A stretch of 49,898 nucleotides of DNA from Flavobacteriales bacterium (GTDB taxonomy: Bacteria; Bacteroidota; Bacteroidia; Flavobacteriales_D; Sanyastnellaceae): positions 1-49,898 of the forward strand of contig JADHLY010000009.1 in NCBI GenBank assembly GCA_016780385.1, given 5' to 3'. This document shows positions 8,828-16,243 of the stretch, piece after piece. Below the pieces are notes generated by a model that made no database searches, was not told where the DNA came from, and saw only the letters and a list, made by a program, of their open reading frames with translations. Each line of letters opens with the position of its first letter. Within the stretch, counting starts at the first letter, position 1. The position numbers were made by a program, and so were the translations under genes.

Positions 8828-9907
8828 ATGGCCGAAATCGTCCACCACCCCAAAGTCTTGTTGGTCACCGGCGGCGCCGGCTTCATCGGCTCGCATGTGG
8901 TGCGCCGATGGGTTACCCGCTACCCCGAAGTGCGCGTCATCAACCTCGACGCCTTGACCTACGCGGGCAACTTGGCCAACCTCAAAGACATCGAGCACGC
9001 TCCGAACCACCGGTTTGTCAGGATGGACATCGGAGATACCGATGCCGTCGCACAGCTGTTGCGCGAAGAAAAGGTGGACACGGTCATGCACCTCGCCGCC
9101 GAAAGCCATGTCGACCGGAGCATTTCCGGCCCGATGGCCTTCCTCGAGACCAATATCATGGGCACTGCCTCCCTCCTGTCGGCCTGCCGCACGGTGTGGA
9201 CGGAACAGGGTGGATTTGAAGGCAAGCGGTTTCACCACGTCTCCACCGACGAGGTGTACGGCTCCCTTGGCGAGGAGGGCTTCTTCACGGAAGACACCGC
9301 CTATGATCCACGGAGTCCTTACAGCTCCTCCAAAGCGGCAAGTGATCACATCGTCCGGGCGTGGCACCACACCTATGGTCTGCCCATCGTGCTGTCCAAC
9401 TGTTCCAACAACTACGGCTCCTTCCAATTCCCGGAAAAACTGATCCCCTTGTTTATCCGAAATGCCGTTCAGAAGAAACCCTTGCCCGTCTACGGTCAAG
9501 GCGTGAACGTGCGCGATTGGCTGTGGGTCGAAGACCACGCCTCGGCCTTGGAGGTCATCATCACCTGTGGTGCGGACGGCAGGACCTACAACATCGGTGG
9601 AGAGAACGAGTGGAAGAACATCGACCTCATCCGTTTGATGTGCCGCCAACTCGATGAAAAATTGGACCGCAACGCAGGCGAAACCGAACAGCTCATCACC
9701 TACGTGCAGGACCGCGCTGGGCACGACATGCGATACGCGATTGACGCCACGCGCCTGCGGGAGGAACTCGGATGGCGGCCGTCCATCACCTTCGAAGAGG
9801 GCTTGGCCAAAACCATCGACTGGTACCTCGACAACGGAGACTGGCTGGACGAAGTGACCAGCGGAGCGTACCGCGATTACTACGACAACCAGTACGGAAA
9901 CCGCTGA
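8828..9907 (+). CDS. rmlB: dTDP-glucose 4,6-dehydratase
   Basis: 359 residues. An extended SDR that converts dTDP-glucose to dTDP-4-keto-6-deoxyglucose, the entry to rhamnose and many deoxysugars. The NAD+ motif is TGGAGFIGSHVV. The catalytic Asp141-Glu142 lie in STDEVYGS, and Tyr165 and Lys169 in SPYSSSKAASDH. The family segments LDALTYAGNL, HLAAESHVDRSI, NCSNNYGSFQFPEKLIPL, VRDWLWVEDH and DRAGHDMRYAID are all present. It starts two bases after the wbpA-like stop and its stop shares one base with the next start, so it belongs to the same operon. RmlA, RmlC and RmlD are not in the window. The keto-sugar may therefore feed a different amino- or deoxysugar, or the partners are elsewhere. Confidence 0.97.
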   Translation: MAEIVHHPKVLLVTGGAGFIGSHVVRRWVTRYPEVRVINLDALTYAGNLANLKDIEHAPNHRFVRMDIGDTDAVAQLLREEKVDTVMHLAAESHVDRSISGPMAFLETNIMGTASLLSACRTVWTEQGGFEGKRFHHVSTDEVYGSLGEEGFFTEDTAYDPRSPYSSSKAASDHIVRAWHHTYGLPIVLSNCSNNYGSFQFPEKLIPLFIRNAVQKKPLPVYGQGVNVRDWLWVEDHASALEVIITCGADGRTYNIGGENEWKNIDLIRLMCRQLDEKLDRNAGETEQLITYVQDRAGHDMRYAIDATRLREELGWRPSITFEEGLAKTIDWYLDNGDWLDEVTSGAYRDYYDNQYGNR

Positions 9908-10674
9908 TGGGTTTTTGGTCGCGGCTGTTCGGAAAAGGAGAGGATCAGGGCAGTGCTCCTGACCGCGAACCGCTGGACCTTTCAGTTTTCCGTTACGACT
10001 TCCACAGCCACCTTGTTCCCGGGGTGGACGATGGGGCACCTGACTTGGCCGCATCAATGGAGATGATCGATGCACTGGTCTCCCTCGGCTACCAAGGCGC
10101 GGTCACCACACCCCATGTGATGGCGGACATGTACCCCAACACACCTGAGACCTTGCTGCCTCCTTTTGAGCTCCTTCAACAGGCCGTTGCCCAACGACAC
10201 CCCCACTTCTCATTGGCCTTGGGCGCAGAGTACTTCCTCGATGCCAACCTGCTCGACACCGTGCAGCGTGATGGCGCGCTGTTGACCCCTGGCGGAAGGC
10301 TATTGTTCGAACTCGCATTCTCAGCGCCGCCTGATGCCGGATTGCTCCAAGAATTCATCTTTGAGGCCCAAGTCAAAGGACTGCAGCCCGTGCTGGCCCA
10401 CATCGAACGCTACCCATACTGGCACGAGGAATTGCACCGTTTCGAAGAACTCCAAGAACAAGGGGTATGGCTGCAGGTCAACGCAGCCTCCCTCGCCGGA
10501 GCCTACGGACCCGAAATCCAAGGCGCGGCTGAAACCTGCATCGAAAAAGGGTGGGTTCAACTGCTCGGCACTGACGCCCACGGCATGCGGCACATCGACG
10601 CATTGAATGCGGCTCGGGTCCGCCCTGCCTTGCACACATTGGCCGATCAGGCCAAGAATTCCAGGTTGTTCTAA
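9907..10674 (+). CDS. CpsB/CapC-family PHP-type tyrosine-protein phosphatase
   Basis: 255 residues. A metal-dependent phosphatase of the PHP superfamily; family members dephosphorylate the tyrosine autokinase that controls chain length and export of capsular polysaccharide. PHP metal ligands are visible in YDFHSHLVPGVDDG near residue 30, TTPHVM, a Glu in ALGAEYF, LAHIERYPYW and LLGTDAHG. The start at 9907 overlaps the rmlB stop by one base and gives MGFWSRLFGKG, a short basic N-terminus typical of Bacteroidota members. A longer frame from 9772 runs inside rmlB and is not credible. Its place at the end of the sugar operon supports a role in capsule or exopolysaccharide regulation. The cognate Wzc-like kinase is not in the window. 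Confidence 0.92.
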   Translation: MGFWSRLFGKGEDQGSAPDREPLDLSVFRYDFHSHLVPGVDDGAPDLAASMEMIDALVSLGYQGAVTTPHVMADMYPNTPETLLPPFELLQQAVAQRHPHFSLALGAEYFLDANLLDTVQRDGALLTPGGRLLFELAFSAPPDAGLLQEFIFEAQVKGLQPVLAHIERYPYWHEELHRFEELQEQGVWLQVNAASLAGAYGPEIQGAAETCIEKGWVQLLGTDAHGMRHIDALNAARVRPALHTLADQAKNSRLF

Positions 10675-10707
10675 ACCTGCATTTCACAGGAGGAGTAAGA
10701 GAAAACC

Positions 10708-11034
10708 TCAGCCAACAGGGGCGAGGCGGATGACCATCCCGTCCATGTCGTCCTTGAGGTGCAGCTGGCAACCGAGCCGACTGTTGTCCTCCACGTGGAA
10801 GGCCTCGTCCAACATGTCTTCTTCGTCGTCGGACTTCTCGGGCAAATCAGCAGCAGCCTCTTGCTCCACGTAACAATGGCAACTGGCGCACATTGCCATT
10901 CCGCCACAGGTCCCCTCGACGGGCAACTCGGCGCTCTTACAGAGTTCCATGACGTTCATGTTCATATCGGTAGGGGCCTCCAGCTCGTGGGAGACGCCTT
11001 CGCGATCGATGACAGTGAGACGAATGGTGGACAT
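10708..11034 (-). CDS. [2Fe-2S] ferredoxin, adrenodoxin/Isc type
   Basis: 108 residues, the usual size. An electron carrier. The four cluster ligands are Cys43, Cys49, Cys52 (C-x5-C-x2-C in GTCGGMAMCASC) and Cys89 (RLGCQL), the spacing of the adrenodoxin/Fdx subfamily. Between ligands three and four there is a strongly acidic stretch (EKSDDEEDMLDEAF), expected to bind reductase or partner proteins. It begins two bases after the stop of the NADP-reductase gene at 11037, so the two are one transcript and likely one electron-transfer pair. Nearby Fe-S assembly genes (NifU-type, Mrp) suggest Fe-S biogenesis or a reductive biosynthetic step. It converges on the sugar operon, with 33 bases between. 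Confidence 0.93.
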   Translation of the reverse strand: MSTIRLTVIDREGVSHELEAPTDMNMNVMELCKSAELPVEGTCGGMAMCASCHCYVEQEAAADLPEKSDDEEDMLDEAFHVEDNSRLGCQLHLKDDMDGMVIRLAPVG

Positions 11035-11036
11035 GG

Positions 11037-12044
11037 TCAGAATCCGTTGACCCCGTTGACCGTCGTGTACTTCAGCACGAGGTTCTTATCGGGGTAGATG
11101 CGTTTGAAGGCGCTCTGCACCATCAGTGTGGCTTCGTGGAAGCCACAGAGGATGAGCTTGAGCTTACCGGGATAGGTATTGATGTCACCAATGGCATAGA
11201 TGCCCTCGACGTTGGTGCTGTAATCGAAGGTGTCCACCTCGATGGCGTTCTTGGTGATGTTCAGGTTCCAGTCAGCGATGGGTCCCAGTTTGGGACTGAG
11301 GCCAAACAAGGGCACCCAATGGTCCGTTTCCAATTGGATTTCCCCTTCGGTTTTGTGCTTGACCGTAACGGCCTCGAGCTGGCCTTCGCCACCCACTCCC
11401 ACTACTTCTCCGTTGGTCAGGAGGCGGATGCGACCCGCCGCAGCGAGGTCCAATACTTTCTGTACGCTGTCCGGGTGTCCGCGGAAGCCGTCTCTGCGGT
11501 GGACGAGGGTCACCTCTGAGGCAACGCCATCGGCCAAGAAATTGGTCCAGTCCAAGGCGCTGTCGCCACCTCCACTGATGACCACCTTCTTGCCGCGGTA
11601 GAACTCGGGATCCTTGATGATGTATTCCACACCGTGGTCCTCATAGTCCGCGAGCCCTTCCACAGGTGGTTTCCGGGGTTCAAAACAGCCCAGACCGCCC
11701 GCGATGGCGATGATGGGCGCCCGGTGGACCGTGCCCCGGTTGGTGGTCACAATGAACTGGTCTTCTTCGTCCTTGACGATGGTCTCCGCCCGCTCTCCCA
11801 AGGTGAAACCGGGTTGGAAAGGCTTGGCTTGCTCCATGAGCTGGTCCACCAGATCGCCCGCCAAAATCTCCGGATAGGCGGGGATGTCATAGATGGGCTT
11901 TTTGGGATAGATCTCGGCACATTGTCCCCCCGCCTGCGGCAAGGCATCAATGAGGTGACAACGCAGCTTGAGCAAGCCGGCTTCGAAAACGGTGAAGAGC
12001 CCGCAAGGGCCGGCACCGATGATGAGGATGTCCGTCTGGATCAT
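11037..12044 (-). CDS. Ferredoxin--NADP(+) reductase, thioredoxin-reductase-like (YumC type)
   Basis: 335 residues. A two-dinucleotide-domain flavoprotein moving electrons between NADPH and ferredoxin. The FAD motif is DILIIGAGPCGLFTVFEAG, with the second FAD contact at IYAIGDINTYPGK. The NADPH domain has VVISGGGDSALDW and LVHRRDGFRGH. It lacks the redox CxxC of true thioredoxin reductases, and the C-terminal extension after GFHEATLMVQSAF is typical of the YumC/TrxR-like FNR class. QAGGQCAEIYPKKPIYDIPAYPEI is the family's ferredoxin- and flavin-contact region. The downstream ferredoxin is its likely partner. A promoter-like TAACTTCG lies 14 bases upstream of the start. Confidence 0.95.
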   Translation of the reverse strand: MIQTDILIIGAGPCGLFTVFEAGLLKLRCHLIDALPQAGGQCAEIYPKKPIYDIPAYPEILAGDLVDQLMEQAKPFQPGFTLGERAETIVKDEEDQFIVTTNRGTVHRAPIIAIAGGLGCFEPRKPPVEGLADYEDHGVEYIIKDPEFYRGKKVVISGGGDSALDWTNFLADGVASEVTLVHRRDGFRGHPDSVQKVLDLAAAGRIRLLTNGEVVGVGGEGQLEAVTVKHKTEGEIQLETDHWVPLFGLSPKLGPIADWNLNITKNAIEVDTFDYSTNVEGIYAIGDINTYPGKLKLILCGFHEATLMVQSAFKRIYPDKNLVLKYTTVNGVNGF

Positions 12045-12058
12045 GATGAAAAGCGCAG

Positions 12059-12066
12059 CGAAGTTA
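12059..12066 (-). promoter_or_regulatory. -7 element TAACTTCG upstream of the ferredoxin reductase
   Basis: One mismatch to TAnnTTTG on the minus strand, ending 14 bases before the start codon at 12044. It would make a leader of about 10 bases for the reductase-ferredoxin transcript. Confidence 0.45.
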
Positions 12067-12111
12067 GTTTCTGAGCCGTCTGTGAACGCAACAACACCGA
12101 AGCTGTCGTGT

Positions 12112-12384
12112 TCAACCCATCGCCGAACTCGGCATGTTGACTGCCACCACCTCGGTGACCTCAGGTACGACGCGCCGCACTGCCTCTTCTACGCCCGCCT
12201 TCATGGTCATGGCGGCTTGGGCACAATGGGCGCATGCCCCCTGGAGTTCTACTTCCACTACGAGGTTGTCCCTGACGCCGACCACCTTGATGTCGCCACC
12301 GTCGGACCGCAAAAAGGGACGCAGCTCTTCGAGGGCGCGGTCGATGCGCGCGGTCAGCTCACGGGTATCCGATGGCGTGCTCAC
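12112..12384 (-). CDS. NifU-like C-terminal domain protein (Fe-S cluster carrier)
   Basis: 90 residues forming only the NifU C-terminal (Nfu) domain, which binds a bridging [4Fe-4S] cluster at a homodimer interface and delivers it to target proteins. The family signature is RPFLRSDGGDIKVV, followed by the cluster-binding Cys51 and Cys54 in GACAHCAQA; the x-x between the cysteines is Ala-His instead of the more usual Gly-Ser. The start is GTG. It lies nine bases after the mrp stop on the same strand, and a TAAATTCA element overlapping that stop sits four bases before the GTG. Pairing with Mrp is typical of Bacteroidota and indicates late Fe-S cluster assembly. Confidence 0.93.
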   Translation of the reverse strand: MSTPSDTRELTARIDRALEELRPFLRSDGGDIKVVGVRDNLVVEVELQGACAHCAQAAMTMKAGVEEAVRRVVPEVTEVVAVNMPSSAMG

Positions 12385-12388
12385 GGCG

Positions 12389-12396
12389 TGAATTTA
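12389..12396 (-). promoter_or_regulatory. -7 element TAAATTCA, four bases before the nifU-like GTG
   Basis: Minus-strand TAAATTCA (two mismatches to TAnnTTTG), then CGCC, then GTG. The first three bases are the TAA stop of the upstream mrp gene. The spacing repeats that of other genes in the window and predicts a leaderless mRNA. Confidence 0.4.
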
Positions 12397-13512
12397 AGCA
12401 GGAGAAGTGGGCGCGGTGGCGCGGGCCGGCTGATCGGCCAGCACTTCGAGCATGCGGTCTGTCAAAGCCGCGATGGCCTTGGCAGCTTCCGTCCCCTCTT
12501 GCAAGGCAGCAGGACGACCGGCATCACCTGCCTCGCGGATGGCCTGAACCAACGGCAACTCCCCTAGGAACGGGGTGTCCGAAGCCTCCGCGTAGCGCTT
12601 CACACCATCGCGACCGAACAGGTGGTACTTGCGGTCCGGCAGGTCTGGTGGCGAGAAGTAGGACATGTTCTCCACCAGTCCCAGCACGGGTACATTGATG
12701 CTTTCCAATTGAAACATCGACACCCCTTTCCGCGCATCGGCCAATGCAATGTCCTGTGGCGTGCTCACGACCACTACGCCGCTCAGTGGGACGAGTTGCA
12801 CCAAGGAGAGGTGCACGTCGCCCGTCCCGGGTGGCAAATCGATGAGCATGTAGTCGAGCTCACCCCAGTCTCCGTCGGTGAACAATTGGCCCAACGCCTT
12901 GGCCGCCATGGGGCCGCGCCAAACAATGGCCTGATCTGGGTCCGCAAAGAATCCGATGCTCAGCATCTTGACGCCATGGGCCTCCACAGGGCCGATCATG
13001 GATTTGCCCGCCCGCTCCACAGGAAGGGGCTTCTCGCGGACCACATCAAACATGGTGGGCATGCTGGGACCGTGGATATCGGCATCGACGAGTCCCACGC
13101 TGTGGCCGCGGCGGGCCAACTCCACAGCGAGGTTGGCGGTGACCGTGCTCTTGCCTACGCCCCCTTTGCCACTGGCGATGGCGATGATGTGCTTGACCCC
13201 CGGCAAGACCTTTCTGGTCTCGACGGTGCGCTCATTGGTGCCGAGCGGCACGACCTCGACCTCAGGGGCGATGGCGAGGGATGTCTTGTTGGCGAGCTTT
13301 TCCAATGCGAACTCCACGGCTTCGCGCATGCGCTGCCGGGCGTGCATCGCCGGGCTGGACGATTTTACGCGCACCCGAGCCTGCCATTGGCCTTCTTGTT
13401 CTTCCAACGACACCACCTCGACCAGGTCGAGGGTCACGATGTCCTTTCCCAGTTCAGGTTCTACCACCCCGCTGAGGGCCTCGAGAATGTGCGCTTTGGT
13501 CAATGATGCCAT
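12394..13512 (-). CDS. Mrp/ApbC-type P-loop ATPase, Fe-S cluster carrier, with N-terminal MIP18/DUF59 domain
   Basis: 372 residues. Residues 1-90 form a DUF59/MIP18 domain (EPELGKDIVTLDLV) and 105-350 a MinD/Mrp ATPase. The deviant Walker A is SGKGGVGKST at 114-123. VDADIHGPSMPTMF, LIDLPPGTGDVHLSL and STPQDIALADARKG are Mrp signatures. The family binds and transfers [4Fe-4S] clusters in the cytoplasm. Proteobacterial ApbC has a CxxC after ENMSYF; here the segment is ENMSYFSPPDLPDRKYHLFG with no cysteine, as I recall for Bacteroidota homologues. Cluster chemistry may therefore differ or be shared with the adjacent NifU-type protein. Start chosen at MASLTKAHIL, with GAACTTTG and a four-base spacer immediately upstream. 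Confidence 0.95.
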   Translation of the reverse strand: MASLTKAHILEALSGVVEPELGKDIVTLDLVEVVSLEEQEGQWQARVRVKSSSPAMHARQRMREAVEFALEKLANKTSLAIAPEVEVVPLGTNERTVETRKVLPGVKHIIAIASGKGGVGKSTVTANLAVELARRGHSVGLVDADIHGPSMPTMFDVVREKPLPVERAGKSMIGPVEAHGVKMLSIGFFADPDQAIVWRGPMAAKALGQLFTDGDWGELDYMLIDLPPGTGDVHLSLVQLVPLSGVVVVSTPQDIALADARKGVSMFQLESINVPVLGLVENMSYFSPPDLPDRKYHLFGRDGVKRYAEASDTPFLGELPLVQAIREAGDAGRPAALQEGTEAAKAIAALTDRMLEVLADQPARATAPTSPA

Positions 13513-13515
13513 GCC

Positions 13516-13893
13516 TCAAAGTTCGGTCGAAGGGTCCCAGTATCGTGTGTCAAAGTCCACCACTTGCGCATCGATCACCGCAACGCCCTCTGCGCGCAGC
13601 CTCTCGGCCATGGTTTCCGGGGTGGGGAAATGCATCCGACCCGTCAACAGTCCATGGCGGTTGACCACGCGGTGGGCCGGCACTTCGTCTGCGTTCCTGC
13701 CGTTTTCGAGGGCGCGGTTCATGGCCCAGCCCACCATGCGGCTGGAACGCGCGGCCCCCAGGTATCGGGCGATGGCACCGTAGCTGGTCACCCGGCCCGG
13801 TGGAATCAACCGCGCCACCGCATGCACATCGCGCTCAAAGTCCCCAGACCCCGGTCGCGAGGTCGGTGCATGTACCGATGTTCCTTCGGTCAT
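13516..13893 (-). CDS. Alkyltransferase-like (ATL) protein of the MGMT family, catalytic Cys replaced
   Basis: 125 residues. It has the DNA-binding domain of O6-alkylguanine-DNA alkyltransferases: IPPGRVTSYGAIARYLG (winged helix), SSRMVGWAMNR (arginine finger region) and VPAHRVVNRHGLLTG. In active MGMT the motif is PCHRV with the acceptor cysteine; here it is Pro72-Ala73-His74-Arg75-Val76, so no alkyl transfer is possible. ATL proteins bind O6-alkylguanine, bend DNA and hand the lesion to nucleotide excision repair. The N-terminal 18 residues are a poorly conserved Pro/Ser/Gly tail. It overlaps trmB upstream by four bases (ATGA) and is followed by mrp. The ATL class is clear; a repair role is by analogy with E. 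coli and yeast ATLs. Confidence 0.9.
   Translation of the reverse strand: MTEGTSVHAPTSRPGSGDFERDVHAVARLIPPGRVTSYGAIARYLGAARSSRMVGWAMNRALENGRNADEVPAHRVVNRHGLLTGRMHFPTPETMAERLRAEGVAVIDAQVVDFDTRYWDPSTEL
13517..13524 (-). promoter_or_regulatory. -7 element GAACTTTG, four bases before mrp
   Basis: Minus-strand GAACTTTG (one mismatch) followed by AGGC and ATG. The element overlaps the end of the upstream alkyltransferase-like gene, whose TGA uses its last two bases, so mrp may have its own leaderless transcript. Confidence 0.45.
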
Positions 13894-14573
13894 ACCTGCG
13901 TTCTCAGGTAGTGAATTTTCTTGCCCTCCTCAAGCCACCGCGCTTCGTAATAAGTGCGGATGTTGAGGACATCGGCAAAGTCGGCTGGAACCCGGTGCAC
14001 CAGGTCGCCATACACGTCAGCCGAATCTTCCAAAATCGGAAAGCCCGCCGCCTTCCAACCTTCTTTGGACAAGGTGTACAGCAATGGGCTGTCGCTTTTG
14101 ACGTGCACCAGTCCTCCCGGCACCATAAACCCGCGATAGCGCTCGAGGAACAGCTCTGAAGTAATGCGCTTGGTCCCCTTCTCGTCCTTGGGCTGGGGGT
14201 CCGAAAAAGTGAGCCAAATCTCGCTGACCTCGCCTTCGACAAAGAAATTTTGGACAAACTCAATTTTGGTGCGCAAGAAGGCGACGTTGTTGAGCCCTTC
14301 TTCCTGGCTGGTTTTGGCTCCGCGCCAAAACCGGTGCCCCTTGATGTCCACGCCGATGAAGTTGCGGTCGGGGTGCCTTCGGGCCAGTCCCACCGTGTAT
14401 TCTCCCTTGCCGCACCCCAACTCCAGGGTGATGGGGTGATCGTTGCCGAAGACCTCGCGTGCCCACTTCCCCTTGTTTACGCCGGCCCCATCCACGATGG
14501 ATTTGAGTTCCGGTTCGAACACGTGGGAAAATGCTGCGTTTTCCTGCCATTTGCGGAGCTTGTCCTTGCCCAT
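13890..14573 (-). CDS. trmB: tRNA (guanine-N7-)-methyltransferase
   Basis: 227 residues. A SAM-dependent enzyme that methylates N7 of G46 in the tRNA variable loop. The SAM motif is LELGCGKGEYTVGLA, followed by NFIGVDIKGHRFWRGAK. The TrmB signature is LTFSDPQPKDEKGTKRIT (family consensus FPDPWPKxxHxKRR); here SDPQPKDEKG is the Bacteroidota form. The reading frame stays open far upstream to 14912, but that part lies opposite the divergent glycosyltransferase. The ATG at 14573 gives the family's usual N-terminus (MGKDKLRKWQEN) and has TAATTTCG six bases upstream. The ATL gene overlaps its stop. Confidence 0.95.
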   Translation of the reverse strand: MGKDKLRKWQENAAFSHVFEPELKSIVDGAGVNKGKWAREVFGNDHPITLELGCGKGEYTVGLARRHPDRNFIGVDIKGHRFWRGAKTSQEEGLNNVAFLRTKIEFVQNFFVEGEVSEIWLTFSDPQPKDEKGTKRITSELFLERYRGFMVPGGLVHVKSDSPLLYTLSKEGWKAAGFPILEDSADVYGDLVHRVPADFADVLNIRTYYEARWLEEGKKIHYLRTQV

Positions 14574-14579
14574 GAAGGG

Positions 14580-14587
14580 CGAAATTA
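14580..14587 (-). promoter_or_regulatory. -7 element TAATTTCG, six bases before trmB
   Basis: Minus-strand TAATTTCG (one mismatch to TAnnTTTG) in the 20-base gap between the divergent trmB and glycosyltransferase starts. It would give trmB a leader of at most a few bases. Confidence 0.5.
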
Positions 14588-14593
14588 CGCCGC

Positions 14594-15736
14594 ATGCTCG
14601 GTGCTTCAGATACGACTTCACATCACATGGTCCCTGGACAGCACGTCCTCTTTGCCATTTTGGATTGGGGAATGGGCCATGCCACCCGGACTTGGCCCTT
14701 GATGTTGGCCACGCGAGCGGCAGGGGCGCAGGTGACGGTGGCTTCCCGAGGAACGGCCGCCGCATGGCTTCAGGAACGCATGAAAGCGGCAGACGCTGAC
14801 GGCGGGGGGCAAGGTCAACCTGCTTGGTCGTTCGTGGAGAAGCCCGGCACAGAGATCCGCTACGCCAATGGGCGTCGTACCCTGCCCACCATCGCCCTTC
14901 AAATGCCCGCATTCCTCAGCAGCATAGCCAAGGAGCGCGCATGGACAAAAGACATCATCGAGCAGCGGGGCATCACCCATGTGATCAGCGACAATTGTTA
15001 CGGTGCTCACTCCCCGAAGGGCCACATCCCTTCCGCCCTCATCTCTCATCAGGTCTCCCCTCCTGTCCCGAACATTGTGCGGGGGTTGGCACGGGCCCAA
15101 GTGCGCCGCTGGGCCGCCCATTTCAGCCAGGTCTGGATTCCTGATAGTGGTGAAGGGGAGATGGCCGGATACCTCTCCGTTCCACCTTTTACGCACCCGA
15201 AGTTTATCGGCCCGTTAAGTCGGTTTTCTGCCATGGATGACGCGCCGGTACCATCCCAGGAGTCGGCATCCGATTGCCCGCCACTCGTGGGCATGGTCAG
15301 TGGCCCTGAGCCGCAGCGAAGCCTCATGGAAGCGGCGCTGCTGGAATGCTTTCAGCGGGATGGTCGGCCCGCCGTGATTTTTTCGGGGCGGCCTGAAGGG
15401 GGGCAGCGGCAAGTTGGTGCAGTCCGCATTCTTCACCATGCGGATGACCACCACATCCGACGGGCCCTGCTCGGCGCATCGTGTATCATATGTCGCAGTG
15501 GTTACACCAGCCTGATGGACCTCGCCACCCTCGGGGTTCAAGCCGTTTTGGTGCCCACCCCAGGACAACCGGAGCAGGAATACCTCGCCCGGCATTGGGC
15601 GCAACGCTGGGGCTGGCAGCACCTCCCCCAGGCCGAATTGTCTCGCTTTCAGCCCCGCGATCTGGCCGAAACGCCGGTCAAACTTCCCGCTGCGGCCAGC
15701 CAAGCCCAACAACTGATCCGCGACTGGCTGGCCTGA
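14594..15736 (+). CDS. MurG-like (GT28-type fold) glycosyltransferase, substrate unknown
   Basis: 380 residues, or 369 if translation starts at the second Met (MVPGQHVLFAILDWG), which fits the fold better. The N-terminal FAILDWGMGHATRTWPLM matches the GT-B glycine-rich loop of MurG/GT28-type enzymes that accept lipid-linked or small acceptors. The C-terminal half has a donor-binding-like ICRSGYTSLMDLATLGVQAVLVPTPGQPEQEYLA, the position where MurG binds the UDP-sugar. The function in this subgroup is not known to me; a cell-wall or exopolysaccharide glycosyl transfer is an inference from fold. It diverges from trmB with a 20-base gap and ends 32 bases before tadA. Confidence 0.75.
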   Translation: MLGASDTTSHHMVPGQHVLFAILDWGMGHATRTWPLMLATRAAGAQVTVASRGTAAAWLQERMKAADADGGGQGQPAWSFVEKPGTEIRYANGRRTLPTIALQMPAFLSSIAKERAWTKDIIEQRGITHVISDNCYGAHSPKGHIPSALISHQVSPPVPNIVRGLARAQVRRWAAHFSQVWIPDSGEGEMAGYLSVPPFTHPKFIGPLSRFSAMDDAPVPSQESASDCPPLVGMVSGPEPQRSLMEAALLECFQRDGRPAVIFSGRPEGGQRQVGAVRILHHADDHHIRRALLGASCIICRSGYTSLMDLATLGVQAVLVPTPGQPEQEYLARHWAQRWGWQHLPQAELSRFQPRDLAETPVKLPAAASQAQQLIRDWLA

Positions 15737-15756
15737 ATTCAGGCCCCGCCCCGCAT

Positions 15757-15764
15757 TAACTTGC
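15757..15764 (+). promoter_or_regulatory. Possible -7 element TAACTTGC, four bases before tadA
   Basis: TAACTTGC then CGCC then ATG. It has two mismatches to TAnnTTTG, but the same octamer lies upstream of tRNA-Ser and the four-base spacing recurs in the window. Confidence 0.3.
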
Positions 15765-15768
15765 CGCC

Positions 15769-16221
15769 ATGACCGAAGACGAGCGCTTCATGAAGCAAGC
15801 CCTTGATCAGGCGCACAGGGCGGCCGAAATCGGTGAGGTTCCCGTGGGCGCTGTGATTGTGGCCGGAGGCCGCACCATCGCCCGGGCGCACAACCTCTGC
15901 GAAAGGCTGCATGACTTCACGGCCCATGCAGAAATGCAGGCCTTCACGGCGGCCTCCGAATACCTCGGCGGGAAATTCCTCGATCAGTGCACCCTCTATG
16001 TGACGCTCGAACCGTGCCCCATGTGCGCCGGGGCGGCTTTTTGGACCCGGATTGGCCGCGTCGTATACGGGGCCAAAGACGAAAAACGCGGGGGTCTCGA
16101 CTTCACCGGCAAGCGCGATGAAGGCCTGCTGCACCCGCGCACGGAACTCATCGGGGGCGTGCTCGAAGCCGAGTGTGCAGACCTCTTGACCACCTTCTTC
16201 GCCCGGCGGCGGAAAAGCTGA
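15769..16221 (+). CDS. tadA: tRNA-specific adenosine-34 deaminase
   Basis: 150 residues, standard size. A zinc-dependent deaminase that converts A34 of tRNA-Arg(ACG) to inosine. The zinc ligand and proton shuttle are His53 and Glu55 in TAHAEMQAF. The other ligands are Cys83 and Cys86 in LEPCPMCAGAA. VPVGAVIV and RVVYGAKDEKRGG are also typical of TadA. Start at MTEDERFMKQAL matches the family N-terminus. It sits between a glycosyltransferase and mgtE, all on the plus strand, each seemingly with its own start-proximal promoter. Confidence 0.96.
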   Translation: MTEDERFMKQALDQAHRAAEIGEVPVGAVIVAGGRTIARAHNLCERLHDFTAHAEMQAFTAASEYLGGKFLDQCTLYVTLEPCPMCAGAAFWTRIGRVVYGAKDEKRGGLDFTGKRDEGLLHPRTELIGGVLEAECADLLTTFFARRRKS

Positions 16222-16231
16222 CCCGCCCCAC

Positions 16232-16239
16232 TACTTTTG
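16232..16239 (+). promoter_or_regulatory. -7 element TACTTTTG, four bases before mgtE
   Basis: An exact TAnnTTTG match lying between tadA and mgtE, followed by AGGT and GTG. This spacing supports the GTG at 16244 over the GTG two bases earlier, and predicts a leaderless mgtE mRNA. Confidence 0.65.
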
Positions 16240-16243
16240 AGGT

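Noticed and set aside
8810-10075. Minus-strand frame (421 codons) opposite rmlB and the CpsB-like gene
   Set aside because: It covers parts of two firm genes and has no signature or start context.
10675-10707. Terminator between the sugar operon and the ferredoxin gene
   Set aside because: Only a four-base-pair inverted repeat (CCTG/CAGG) and no U tract are visible in the convergent gap.
14574-14912. Extension of trmB by 113 codons
   Set aside because: The extra part is antisense to the glycosyltransferase N-terminus and unlike any TrmB; the internal ATG has a promoter element.
16222-16243. Possible Mg2+ riboswitch before mgtE
   Set aside because: The 22-base gap is too short for an M-box, and it holds a -7 promoter element right before the start codon.
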